DNA from: a virus
IMG/VR virus record: IMGVR_UViG_3300005253_000011
Coordinates: 1-64,000 of that record
Reading direction: 5' to 3' (one strand)
DNA length: 64,000 bases
Below, one piece after another: positions 46,028 through 52,262 of this stretch. The notes beneath the pieces were generated by a model that worked only from the letters and a program-made list of their open reading frames with translations, had not been told where the DNA came from and did not search any database. Position 1 is the first letter of the stretch; each line of letters opens with the position of its first letter. The translations under genes and the position numbers were made by a program.

Positions 46028-46058
46028 GCCTCAAGTCTTTTAGTTTTCCCATAGTCTG

Positions 46059-46334
46059 TTATTCAAAACCGCCGTATGTAACTACTCTGGAGACTTCCTT
46101 CTCACACACCGTACATATCTGTATATCAGTGTACTTAGCTTTGTGAAGGTAACCCCCAGCGACATATTCATTCTCTTCTCTTACATGCTTGTGAGGACAG
46201 ATACCCTGTAATTCCTTTAGAAGCTCTCGTACCGTAGTCTCTGCGGTAATAGTCTCATCTTGTAAAGTTTTAATGTGGTTTCTATAACACACTATCTGTT
46301 TAATAAGATTCGCTCGTCTCTCCTTCTTTTTCAT
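46059..46334 (-). CDS. Small coiled-coil zinc-binding protein
   Basis: 91 residues: basic coiled coil (ERRANLIKQIVCYRNHIKTL), then GICPHKH and IQICTVCEKEV, a probable zinc site with one CxxH and one CxxC. It starts 27 bases after tRNA-Glu. Confidence 0.6.
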   Translation of the reverse strand: MKKKERRANLIKQIVCYRNHIKTLQDETITAETTVRELLKELQGICPHKHVREENEYVAGGYLHKAKYTDIQICTVCEKEVSRVVTYGGFE

Positions 46335-46360
46335 CGTTTTACCTTTAATAATAAGTTATG

Positions 46361-46433
46361 TAGCCCCACGGAGAATCGAACTCCGGTATTCAGCATGAAA
46401 AGCTGACGTCCTGGTCCACTAGACGACAGGGCC
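46361..46433 (-). tRNA. tRNA-Glu (TTC)
   Basis: Minus strand: anticodon arm TCAGC-TTTTCAT-GCTGA, T-arm CGGAG-TTCGATT-CTCCG, D-arm region GTCGTCTAGTGGACCAGGAC, acceptor GGCCCTG with TGGGGCT (three G-U pairs) and A73. It starts four bases after the stop of the preceding gene. Confidence 0.92.
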
Positions 46434-46437
46434 ATTC

Positions 46438-46608
46438 CTATAACCATTTACATTCACTTATCTTGGCTCGGCAAGACTGCCGTTTACCATCAATCTTAAC
46501 TGCCTTCCCATCTACGTGAGAGTAATTGGGATAAAAGGGGATCGCCCAGACCATATACTCCCGGTCCTCATACATGAATCTCTGGTACATTACTGGTTTC
46601 CTACCCAT
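46438..46608 (-). CDS. Small protein, 56 aa
   Basis: MGRKPVMYQRFMYEDREYMV, then WAIPFYPNYSHVDGK and a C-terminus with two Cys. Overlaps the stop of the preceding gene (TAATG). Unknown. Confidence 0.55.
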   Translation of the reverse strand: MGRKPVMYQRFMYEDREYMVWAIPFYPNYSHVDGKAVKIDGKRQSCRAKISECKWL

Positions 46609-46772
46609 TATCTCATTTTGTTATCCGTAAGGAATTCCGTCAACCTCTCTCCCATCTTCTCAACATCATCATGTGTGAATCCTTTCTCCATCATGACATC
46701 AGTGAATGATTGCCAGCGCCCAGCTACGAAATGATCGTAGTCTGAAATGATTTCTAAAACTTGTGCATCCAT
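46608..46772 (-). CDS. Small protein, 54 aa
   Basis: Starts at the ATG at 46772 (MDAQVLEIISDYDHFVAGRW), helical and acidic. The longer frame begins inside the tRNA-like element and is rejected. It follows the minihelix at 46789-46828 by 16 bases, the same layout as on the plus strand. Confidence 0.55.
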   Translation of the reverse strand: MDAQVLEIISDYDHFVAGRWQSFTDVMMEKGFTHDDVEKMGERLTEFLTDNKMR

Positions 46773-46788
46773 AATCTTAATTATTAGT

Positions 46789-46828
46789 GCCAAGGTGAGG
46801 AGTCGAACCCCCATACCCGGTCCCTGGC
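46789..46828 (-). ncRNA. tRNA-like minihelix TLS9 (minus strand)
   Basis: Acceptor GCCAGGG pairs with CCTTGGC (seven pairs, one G-U), linker ACCGGGTA carries the D-loop-like GGTA, and the T-arm is TGGGG-GTTCGACT-CCTCA or GGGGG with a seven-base TTCGACT loop. No anticodon arm: the whole element is 40 bases. It stands between tRNA-Met and a small gene, so it is a relative of the plus-strand elements. Confidence 0.75.
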
Positions 46829-46850
46829 TACTCCTAGAAGTATCGCAATG

Positions 46851-46925
<75 letters not shown>

Positions 46926-46928
46926 ATA

Positions 46929-47009
46929 TTAATTACATTGATATTCACTTGGTGAGCACCCGCATAACGCGCAATGTTCACTAGCGCCTTCATAATCGTG
47001 TTCTTTCAT
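46929..47009 (-). CDS. Tiny cysteine-rich protein, 26 aa
   Basis: MKEHDYEGASEHCALCGCSP and a final Cys. Overlaps the previous stop by ATGA and ends three bases before tRNA-Met. Short, but the coupling supports it. Confidence 0.5.
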   Translation of the reverse strand: MKEHDYEGASEHCALCGCSPSEYQCN

Positions 47010-47158
47010 GATTGTTCCTGTTCTTTAAACCGGTCAAAGGTACGGATAATTAAATCAATAACTGCCTTATCCATTTCCTCAACCGACATTTCATATAAAG
47101 GCTTTTCGTAAATTGCCTGTATTTTGTCGTTTAGTTTTCGTGCTTCTACTTTATTCAT
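47006..47158 (-). CDS. Small protein, 50 aa, first gene of the minus-strand operon
   Basis: MNKVEARKLNDKIQAIYEKP, helical, acidic at the end (RFKEQEQS). The ATG lies four bases after a TATATTTG element (47163-47170), so the message may be leaderless. Confidence 0.55.
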   Translation of the reverse strand: MNKVEARKLNDKIQAIYEKPLYEMSVEEMDKAVIDLIIRTFDRFKEQEQS

Positions 47159-47162
47159 GGTG

Positions 47163-47170
47163 CAAATATA
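47163..47170 (-). promoter_or_regulatory. Probable -7 element, TATATTTG
   Basis: Matches TAnnTTTG on the minus strand directly before the first gene of the operon. No clear TTG at 18-20 bases; instead a direct repeat ATAATTCACG (47174-47183 and 47193-47202) lies upstream and may be an operator. Confidence 0.4.
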
Positions 47171-47228
47171 AACATAATTCACGACTTATAACTATAATTC
47201 ACGGAAATAATGATTCTAAATAACACAC

Positions 47229-47402
47229 TGCCACTTTGTCAGGCTTTATGGAAGTAGCACTGCCATTTTGTCAGGGTGGTATTACTGGTAAGTAATTGCC
47301 AATTATTGCCACTAAAGCGGGTTTGCTGGTAATAATTTGCTTGTCCAGTATCTCATGCATTAATGGCCATATACCGGTTTAATGTCCAGTTTCTCATACA
47401 CT
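47229..47402 (+). promoter_or_regulatory. Regulatory repeats: TGNCA dyads and TGTCCAGT elements
   Basis: TGCCACTTTGTCA (47229-47241) and TGCCATTTTGTCA (47261-47273) are followed by two copies of the element TGTCCAGT(T/A)TCTCAT(G/A)CA (in 47341-47364 and 47381-47402). The same two motif types occur upstream of the portal gene at 29797-29846. Confidence 0.6.
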
Positions 47403-47706
47403 GCGTTCAAAATTTGATTGTGTTCAAGTTACGTGAACACGTGAACACATGTCGCCAATATATCCTATATATGCGACGGCAGATACATAAAATACACGTT
47501 TGTCGTCGTTAGCACGTTAGGTACCCGGACCTCCTTCAGTGCGCTAGGGCACCATAGGGACATGTTTCCGTTTGTCTACATAAATGTATAGATCCGGAAA
47601 TAGGGGACCCGAGCGACATCTGTGTCGGTCACCTAGATACTCGACTACCTCTGCAGGAGATGGGACCCGCCTGAGCCATTTGAGCCGCTTGTGAGCCATT
47701 TTCTCA

Positions 47707-47742
47707 GATAGGGGTCCCAACTATATAGGATAGGGGTCCCAA
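47707..47742 (+). repeat. 14-base direct repeat, two copies
   Basis: GATAGGGGTCCCAA at 47707-47720 and again at 47729-47742, identical, 22-base period. The inner GGGGTCCC is nearly palindromic; related GGGGACCC and GGGTCCCC sites flank at about 47602 and 47843. Confidence 0.8.
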
Positions 47743-48066
47743 ATGTCCTGTGGGGGATTAAAGTGTGCGCCAGAGACTGTATACGTGGATGCAGGGGGTC
47801 GCTTTGTGAACGAAACTCGACTCGATCCACGCGCGTGACGGTTAGGGTCCCCTATTGCGTTCTTAACTGACTCACAGCGTGTTGATGCAATTAGTCCTAT
47901 AATGATTATTATGTTAAGTAGACGCATGCACCCCTGTGTATCAGGTACATGGCACGTATGAGGGTGCACGCATGCGGGGCAAAACAGCCCATACGTGGCT
48001 ACATAAATTAAATCACATAAGCGTGTGCGGTGGATAATTCATCTGGCCTACAGGCTACTGTTCATG

Positions 48067-48119
48067 GGGTGCACAGAGCCACGTCCACAAGTCAACAGGC
48101 ATAGGGTGTACAGAGACAC
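48067..48119 (+). repeat. 16-base imperfect direct repeat
   Basis: GGGTGCACAGAGCCAC (48067-48082) and GGGTGTACAGAGACAC (48104-48119) differ at two positions, period 37. Confidence 0.7.
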
Positions 48120-48135
48120 ATAATTACAGACCTAA

Positions 48136-48285
48136 TGACACAGTGACACGAATGTACACAATAGTAACACCGACTGCCATTATGTCATGCTCTCTGCCAC
48201 ACTGTCATGTCATGGTATCAGCACATTACCCACGCTCACCTGACATGTTGTCATGCTATTGCCCTCACTGTCTGCCATTATGTCA
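48136..48285 (+). repeat. Cluster of TGNCA-N3-TGNCA motifs
   Basis: Five copies: 48136-48148 (TGACACAGTGACA), 48175-48187 (TGCCATTATGTCA), 48195-48207 (TGCCACACTGTCA), 48241-48253 (TGACATGTTGTCA) and 48273-48285 (TGCCATTATGTCA). Each half-site is its own near-reverse complement, as for a dimeric DNA-binding protein. Confidence 0.65.
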
Positions 48286-48596
48286 TGCTCCCCTCACGTG
48301 CGTGTGTGCGCTCTTTATCCTATTATTCATACAATATCATATCATTTTGTACTATTGCTCATACATTATCGCATATCGGGATACGCAATAGCACCGTTAA
48401 CAGCACCGACAATGATAACGGTTCGATAGAATCGTTCTAAATAAGCCTGAATAACCTATTTACAGGTCTGTAGCGCGTTTGTGTATCATAACGCTACAGT
48501 TGACTAAGCTCTTAGTTTGTTTTTTAACATTTGCTCTGCAGCCCCCGGCGCACTAAGGACACACGTGGTTGTACGCACTCAATTATAACTATTTCA

Positions 48597-48869
48597 TCAT
48601 CTAAGAACCATTCTAAATAAGGTCAGCAACACACTCACTATCAGCGGGATACAACGCCGGCTATCTGCTAACTTACTGGCCTGTTGTATTTTAACCTTCC
48701 AGTATTTATTACGTAATTGCTCCCAGTTCATTGACATATTGAGAGCGCGACCGGCAAGCACCGGACGTAAGCAGGGCAGGCAGCCAAAATTGAAGAGATA
48801 CACTATAGACCAGCACACGCCGCTGGCAGTGTTAACCACAGAGATGGTTACGAGATCCCGGGAACACAT
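48597..48869 (-). CDS. Possible cysteine-rich protein, uncertain
   Basis: 90 residues from the ATG at 48869 (a TTG at 48884 would add MFRCA). Cys in CSRDLV, GVCWS and GCLPC, a basic middle, and a hydrophobic end (CIPLIVSVLLTLF). A TAACTTTG element (48906-48913) stands 36 bases upstream. It sits alone in a region of unusual composition, so it may be spurious. Confidence 0.35.
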   Translation of the reverse strand: MCSRDLVTISVVNTASGVCWSIVYLFNFGCLPCLRPVLAGRALNMSMNWEQLRNKYWKVKIQQASKLADSRRCIPLIVSVLLTLFRMVLR

Positions 48870-48905
48870 AGCGCACCGGAACAATAAGACAGAGGTATAA
48901 GGCCT

Positions 48906-48913
48906 GCAAAGTT
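48906..48913 (-). promoter_or_regulatory. Possible -7 element, TAACTTTG
   Basis: Matches TAnnTTTG on the minus strand; no clear -33 TTG at normal spacing. Could serve the uncertain 90-residue frame. Confidence 0.3.
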
Positions 48914-49031
48914 AGACGGTTAAACAAGACTATTCAGATGGTGAGGATATATTCTTTTATTACCCCTTACGGGTCTTATACTTCAATGACGAATAGTCTA
49001 CTAATTATTACATATAATAAAACCTCATAAC

Positions 49032-49117
49032 TCTAGTAACATGGTATTGCGGTAACCAGTATAGAGTGTGCATACTCTATGCGTACGGTTTAAAACGGGG
49101 ATTCGCATCCCTTTGAC
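49032..49117 (+). ncRNA. Degenerate tRNA-like segment with a four-codon frame
   Basis: Contains a D-arm-like TGGT-ATTGCGGTA-ACCA, a hairpin ATAGAGT/ACTCTAT, and a T-arm-like GGGGATTCGCATCCC, but no good acceptor stem. Its start holds ATG GTA TTG CGG TAA (49041-49055, MVLR), preceded by CTAGTAAC, the same leader as at 49597 and 50627. Like the minihelices, a CCAGTAT sequence begins at that stop codon. It may be a decayed module at the head of the operon. Confidence 0.35.
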
Positions 49118-49118
49118 A

Positions 49119-49159
49119 GCCAGTATGGTACTCGCTTAAGTTCGCATCTTAAGCAGGGC
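49119..49159 (+). ncRNA. tRNA-like minihelix TLS1
   Basis: T-arm GCTTAAG-TTCGCAT-CTTAAGC (seven perfect pairs), linker TATGGTACTC, acceptor strands GCCAG and AGGGC (three pairs, then two mismatches at the junction). Total stack 12 positions. Followed by the leader CGACGTTTAACC and the 71-residue gene. Confidence 0.7.
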
Positions 49160-49188
49160 GCGACGTTTAACCAATTTAATATAACATT

Positions 49189-49404
49189 ATGAAAAAATTT
49201 GCTTTTAATGGCCGTAACTATCAGATAGAGAACGGTCTGGTTCACTCTGTAGATAATTCACAGGATTTTACAACATTAGATCCTGTTTACAGGGGTGACA
49301 ATGTGATCCTAGACGGTCACTGTGATGCACTTGGTTTTAAATTGTATGACAGGCCTTCAGGGATACGTGCGTATGGTAATCAGCTTGGATCACGCTCAAA
49401 ATAG
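49189..49404 (+). CDS. Small protein, 71 aa
   Basis: MKKFAFNGRNYQIENGLVHS, a compact beta-rich protein (ending RPSGIRAYGNQLGSRSK). The third base of its TAG is the first base of TLS2. Leader ACGTTTAACC plus A/T-rich spacer before ATG. Unknown. Confidence 0.6.
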   Translation: MKKFAFNGRNYQIENGLVHSVDNSQDFTTLDPVYRGDNVILDGHCDALGFKLYDRPSGIRAYGNQLGSRSK

Positions 49405-49444
49405 CCTGTATGGTACTCGCCTGAGTTCAAATCTCAGGCAGGGC
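49404..49444 (+). ncRNA. tRNA-like minihelix TLS2
   Basis: T-arm GCCTGAG-TTCAAAT-CTCAGGC (seven pairs), linker TATGGTACTC, acceptor GCCTG with AGGGC (three pairs, one G-U, one mismatch), then A. Begins at the last base of the upstream stop codon. Confidence 0.75.
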
Positions 49445-49470
49445 ACAAACGTTTAACTAAATTAAATATT

Positions 49471-49560
49471 ATGAAAGATTATTATCAATCAGAACTGCTG
49501 AGTGTACAGCTGCAAGTTGAAGAACTTTCTTATTACTTACAGACTATACAAACAGTTTAA
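49471..49560 (+). CDS. Tiny protein, 29 aa
   Basis: MKDYYQSELLSVQLQVEELS, an amphipathic helix. It has the shared leader AACGTTTAACTAAAT...ATTATG after TLS2, which supports translation despite the size. Confidence 0.5.
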   Translation: MKDYYQSELLSVQLQVEELSYYLQTIQTV

Positions 49561-49596
49561 TTATTCCTATTAATAAGTAACTAACAAACTAGTAAC

Positions 49597-49773
49597 ATGG
49601 ATTATTTAACAGAAGTACGCAACAATTTACAGGCCGCTAAAGATCGCAAAGCGATTGCAATAGCTGAAGAGAACCGCAAACAACGCGGTGCAAAGTTTGG
49701 TATTATATTGCTGATAGCTGTAATGTTCACCGTTATCATATTATTTGGCGATAATATAGCCAATTGGTGTTAA
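49597..49773 (+). CDS. Small membrane protein, 58 aa
   Basis: MDYLTEVRNNLQAAKDRKA, a charged helix, then one transmembrane segment (FGIILLIAVMFTVIILFG). Leader of the second type (ACTAGTAACATG). Its TAA overlaps the first bases of TLS3. Confidence 0.6.
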   Translation: MDYLTEVRNNLQAAKDRKAIAIAEENRKQRGAKFGIILLIAVMFTVIILFGDNIANWC

Positions 49774-49816
49774 CCCGTATGGTATACAGGGACAGGTTCG
49801 ACTCCTGTCCCGGGTT
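49772..49816 (+). ncRNA. tRNA-like minihelix TLS3
   Basis: Acceptor AACCCG/CGGGTT (six pairs), linker TATGGTATACAG, T-arm GGACAGG-TTCGACT-CCTGTCC (seven pairs). Starting at A773 gives a 12-bp stack, and A773 is the last base of the upstream TAA. One of the best-formed copies. Confidence 0.85.
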
Positions 49817-49840
49817 CGACGTTTAACCAAATCAAATATT

Positions 49841-50044
49841 ATGAAAAGAACATCTATTTATACCTGTAAGACTTACAAAGGCATTAATCCTGGCAGCACT
49901 ATTTATATTGATTTAGATAGTCAGTATATGTTTACAGTTAGCAGAGATGAAAAACAGCTAACATATTATCCGACATTCGACCGAGCTTTACAGTATGTGA
50001 CTGAGTATCTGAGAATGAACGGTGTACAATTAGAAATTATTTAA
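49841..50044 (+). CDS. Small protein, 67 aa
   Basis: MKRTSIYTCKTYKGINPGST, alpha/beta, with leader GACGTTTAACCAAATCAAATATT before the ATG. Unknown. Confidence 0.6.
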   Translation: MKRTSIYTCKTYKGINPGSTIYIDLDSQYMFTVSRDEKQLTYYPTFDRALQYVTEYLRMNGVQLEII

Positions 50045-50059
50045 CCAATATTTAAAATT

Positions 50060-50233
50060 ATGAAAACATACAAATTTGAAATTATTGCCACTATCAAAAA
50101 GATAGTAGAAGTAGATAGTGAGGACATGCAAACAGCTGAAGAGCAGGCCAATGAGTTATTCAATCCAAATAATGATGGATCTGAAGAATTTTATGGTCAA
50201 GAATCGTTCCTTATTAGCGTTTACCACAAATAG
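50060..50233 (+). CDS. Small protein, 57 aa
   Basis: MKTYKFEIIATIKKIVEVDS, then a helical acidic part; resembles small phage proteins with a beta-beta-alpha start. Its TAG ends on the first base of TLS4. Not separated from the previous gene by a minihelix. Confidence 0.55.
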   Translation: MKTYKFEIIATIKKIVEVDSEDMQTAEEQANELFNPNNDGSEEFYGQESFLISVYHK

Positions 50234-50272
50234 CCAGTATGGTACTTGCCTGGGATCGTTTCCCAGGCTGGC
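50233..50272 (+). ncRNA. tRNA-like minihelix TLS4
   Basis: Acceptor GCCAG/CTGGC (five pairs), linker TATGGTACTTG, T-arm CCTGGG with CCCAGG around ATCGTTT, a diverged loop (outer A and T may pair, leaving TCGTT). First base is the last base of the upstream TAG. Confidence 0.7.
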
Positions 50273-50299
50273 ACGACGTTTAACCAAACTATATCAATT

Positions 50300-50545
50300 A
50301 TGGAAACTCCAAATTTACATGCATTAAAATGCCATTATTTAGGCCCGACTGGTTACAAATCAGCACGTATCAGCATTCAATCATTACGTTTCAGGCAGAG
50401 AATAGTGATCCCTCAAATTTCTGATAATAATTGGGCTGATTCAATTAAGTATTTAAAAGAGCGCGGTTTCAATATTATTGGACAAGCTGAATATCCCGGC
50501 AAAGGCTGGCTGCTTCTGTCTGATACGTTTGAACCATTGAAGTAA
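50300..50545 (+). CDS. Small protein, 81 aa
   Basis: From the ATG at 50300 (METPNLHALKCHYLGPTGYK); a longer frame begins inside TLS4 and is rejected. Alpha/beta with IVIPQISDNNWADSIKYLKE and a C-terminal strand. Leader GACGTTTAACCAAACTATATC. TLS5 begins right after its TAA. Confidence 0.6.
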   Translation: METPNLHALKCHYLGPTGYKSARISIQSLRFRQRIVIPQISDNNWADSIKYLKERGFNIIGQAEYPGKGWLLLSDTFEPLK

Positions 50546-50586
50546 GCCTGTATGGTATCTGGGACAGTTCGAATCTGTCCCCAGGC
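50546..50586 (+). ncRNA. tRNA-like minihelix TLS5
   Basis: Acceptor GCCTG/CAGGC (five perfect pairs), linker TATGGTATCT, T-arm GGGACAG-TTCGAAT-CTGTCCC (seven perfect pairs), A after the acceptor: a perfect 12-bp stack with a canonical T-loop. Abuts the upstream TAA. Confidence 0.88.
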
Positions 50587-50626
50587 ACAATTATTCCTTA
50601 TTATTTGTACCTAACATTTTAGTAAC

Positions 50627-50848
50627 ATGAAACTATTACAAAAGAGATTGATGGAGGCGTTGGAAATATGCGCTGAGAATCACAGTACAAAATTGACCCT
50701 GAATCACCTGATGGGTAAAGATTCTGTACCGAGCGCACAGCCGCTGGTGATCCATAATTGTGTACCTGCTGTTATTGATAAACTTAAAACAGCTGGATTT
50801 ATGCTTGGCATGAGTGAATATGGAATGACAGTTGATCACCTGGGATAG
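50627..50848 (+). CDS. Small protein, 73 aa
   Basis: MKLLQKRLMEALEICAENHS, helical, C-terminal LKTAGFMLGMSEYGMTVDHLG. Leader TTATTCCTTATTA...TTTAGTAACATG matches that of the 58-residue gene. Unknown. Confidence 0.6.
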   Translation: MKLLQKRLMEALEICAENHSTKLTLNHLMGKDSVPSAQPLVIHNCVPAVIDKLKTAGFMLGMSEYGMTVDHLG

Positions 50849-50851
50849 TAA

Positions 50852-50893
50852 AACCCGTATGGTATCCGCAGGGGTTCGATTCCCCTGCCAGAT
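50852..50893 (+). ncRNA. tRNA-like minihelix TLS6 (degenerate acceptor)
   Basis: T-arm GCAGGGG-TTCGATT-CCCCTGC is perfect and the linker TATGGTATCC is kept, but AACCCG has no matching 3' strand (CCAGATGC follows). Probably decayed, or its acceptor is replaced by the next structured RNA. Confidence 0.6.
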
Positions 50894-50895
50894 GC

Positions 50896-50974
50896 AATTT
50901 GGCTAATTAGGGTGATACCTAGCATCCACTCACATTGAGATCGTTCGTTAGGAGCGTCCCTGTGAAGCCGAATT
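50896..50974 (+). ncRNA. Cloverleaf-like structured leader RNA
   Basis: AATTTGGCT (50896-50904) pairs with AGCCGAATT (50966-50974) over nine positions (one G-U). Inside are three hairpins: TAGG/CCTA (50908-50921), CTCA/TGAG (50929-50939) and CGTTC/GAGCG (50942-50956). The outline is that of a four-way junction, but no tRNA consensus bases fit. It precedes the 70-residue gene by 37 bases. Confidence 0.45.
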
Positions 50975-51011
50975 TTCCTAAATTAATAGTTTTAACCAAA
51001 AAACAGTAAAA

Positions 51012-51224
51012 ATGGCAAAAAGAAGGATTATTAACAGTAGAAGGGTCGCCCGGGGCGCAAAGTTCGGTGGTGGATCAAGTTCAAAGTATGCTGAAAAGAT
51101 CGCGCAACAAAAGCACGGCAGATACAGTGAAAATTCACCGATGAGTGTTCATGACGGTGGAATTGGCCTGAGTGTGAACGAAACGAACAGGCGTAGGTTT
51201 GACTCTCATAAAAAGGAGGACTAA
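51012..51224 (+). CDS. Small basic protein, 70 aa
   Basis: MAKRRIINSRRVARGAKFGG, very basic with a Gly/Ser linker; could bind nucleic acid. Its last codons carry a strong ribosome site AGGAGG for the next gene, unusual in this genome. Confidence 0.6.
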   Translation: MAKRRIINSRRVARGAKFGGGSSSKYAEKIAQQKHGRYSENSPMSVHDGGIGLSVNETNRRRFDSHKKED

Positions 51225-51227
51225 TCA

Positions 51228-51308
51228 ATGACTGTATGTATATTCGCTGGAATTTTTATAGCTGCTTATTTATTGATAAGCGCAGTTTTTAGTATCTTTG
51301 AAGGATAG
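51228..51308 (+). CDS. Membrane peptide, 26 aa
   Basis: MTVCIFAGIFIAAYLLISAV, a single transmembrane helix, start eight bases after AGGAGG. The last base of its TAG is the first base of TLS7. Confidence 0.55.
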   Translation: MTVCIFAGIFIAAYLLISAVFSIFEG

Positions 51309-51349
51309 CCTGTATGGTACAGGGGTGTGGTTCGAATCCACACCCAGGC
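51308..51349 (+). ncRNA. tRNA-like minihelix TLS7
   Basis: Acceptor GCCTG/CAGGC, linker TATGGTACAGG, T-arm GGTGTGG-TTCGAAT-CCACACC, then A: 12 perfect pairs and a canonical T-loop. The clearest copy together with TLS5. Confidence 0.88.
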
Positions 51350-51380
51350 ACGAATTTTAATTTAAAATTGGAGGTAAATT

Positions 51381-51620
51381 ATGACACGTAAAATTAAAGA
51401 GATTGCAGCAGAAATCCGTAAGGACTGGAAGAAAGTCAGTATTCATGCTGAACCCTACCTGGGTGCTATGGAGGTCATTGAATCCGCAGATAATGAGTAT
51501 TATTGGGATTCTGCCGCTTCAGTCACTCGTTATTTCTTGAGTAATGCTACCACCTGGAAAGGTGAGGTCGCTCGCCGGATCAAGAAGGAACTGAATGAAA
51601 TGATAGAGGGGATCTATTAA
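51381..51620 (+). CDS. Small helical protein, 79 aa
   Basis: MTRKIKEIAAEIRKDWKKVS; resembles the DUF6900-like or small phage proteins with WKGEVARRIKKELNEM at the end, though I do not assign a family. Preceded by GGAGG at seven bases. Overlaps the next start. Confidence 0.6.
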   Translation: MTRKIKEIAAEIRKDWKKVSIHAEPYLGAMEVIESADNEYYWDSAASVTRYFLSNATTWKGEVARRIKKELNEMIEGIY

Positions 51621-51904
51621 TGGATTGGGTAGAATTTGTTATTCAAAACTGGGCTATGCTGGATCTTAGATTCAGATGGTCTAAACCCAAGCATCCCAGG
51701 TATGACTGGAGAGGAGAGTATATCCACCATATGAATAGATGGCCGGGTTACGAAAGAAACAGACTCTACATTCCTATTTCGTTCATGTCTGATGCCGGTT
51801 ACATTGACTTGATCAAGAAATCATTTCATGTGACCAGTGATATTGAAGGGTCGAAAGCCAAACTTAAAGAGGTATTTGATTACCTCACTGAACACGCTGG
51901 ATAA
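51620..51904 (+). CDS. Small protein, 94 aa
   Basis: MDWVEFVIQNWAMLDLRFRW, Trp- and Arg-rich, mixed alpha/beta. ATG shares a base with the previous TAA. Unknown. Confidence 0.6.
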   Translation: MDWVEFVIQNWAMLDLRFRWSKPKHPRYDWRGEYIHHMNRWPGYERNRLYIPISFMSDAGYIDLIKKSFHVTSDIEGSKAKLKEVFDYLTEHAG

Positions 51905-51947
51905 TATTTAGGCGGTTCGATATAGTTTTATTAATCTTTAAAAACAA

Positions 51948-52262
51948 ATGCGTATGAGAAAAGTAATTTTTAGTAAATCATCAGAAACAGTTATCCATGT
52001 CGATGATATTGGTAACTACAGTATCACTGGTTTTGAGAGTAAGGACGGCACCCTAAAGGGTGTACTGGTACTTATTGACAACAGCGTAATCGGAGTAACT
52101 TTGGTGAAGGGGGAGCCAGACACGGATCACACTATGCCAGGGCGTCATCCGTACATTAACGGCGGTGTTCAGATTCCTGCTTTTATAAGGGAACTACAAA
52201 ATGAATTTGATTTCTTTGTATTTCAAAGCATGGCTGAATTCTTTGACTGGATCGCTGGATAA
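51948..52262 (+). CDS. Small protein, 104 aa
   Basis: Start at 51948 or the ATG at 51954 (MRKVIFSKSSETVIHVDD). Beta-rich with a C-terminal helix (NEFDFFVFQSMAEFFDWIAG). Stop overlaps the next ATG. Unknown. Confidence 0.6.
   Translation: MRMRKVIFSKSSETVIHVDDIGNYSITGFESKDGTLKGVLVLIDNSVIGVTLVKGEPDTDHTMPGRHPYINGGVQIPAFIRELQNEFDFFVFQSMAEFFDWIAG

Larger units (their letters stand above)
47403..48596. other. Gene-poor repeat region, candidate origin or control region
   Basis: No convincing gene. Repeats seen: GTGAACAC twice near 47426-47443; several GGGGTCCC/GGGACCC motifs between 47601 and 47853; a 14-base direct repeat (47707-47742); GGGTGyACAGAG repeats (48067-48119); a cluster of TGNCA-N3-TGNCA motifs (48136-48285). 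It lies between divergent operons. An origin of replication, packaging site or promoter hub are all possible. Confidence 0.5.

Noticed and set aside
48136-48285. CRISPR-like array
   Set aside because: Repeats are only 13 bases, spacing is irregular and no cas gene is present.
47645-48440. Four short open frames in the repeat region
   Set aside because: No leader, no promoter, His/Cys/Tyr-rich translations of repeats; the region is better read as non-coding.
50246-50299. Longer N-terminus for the 81-residue gene
   Set aside because: It would translate the inside of TLS4; the ATG at 50300 has the shared leader.
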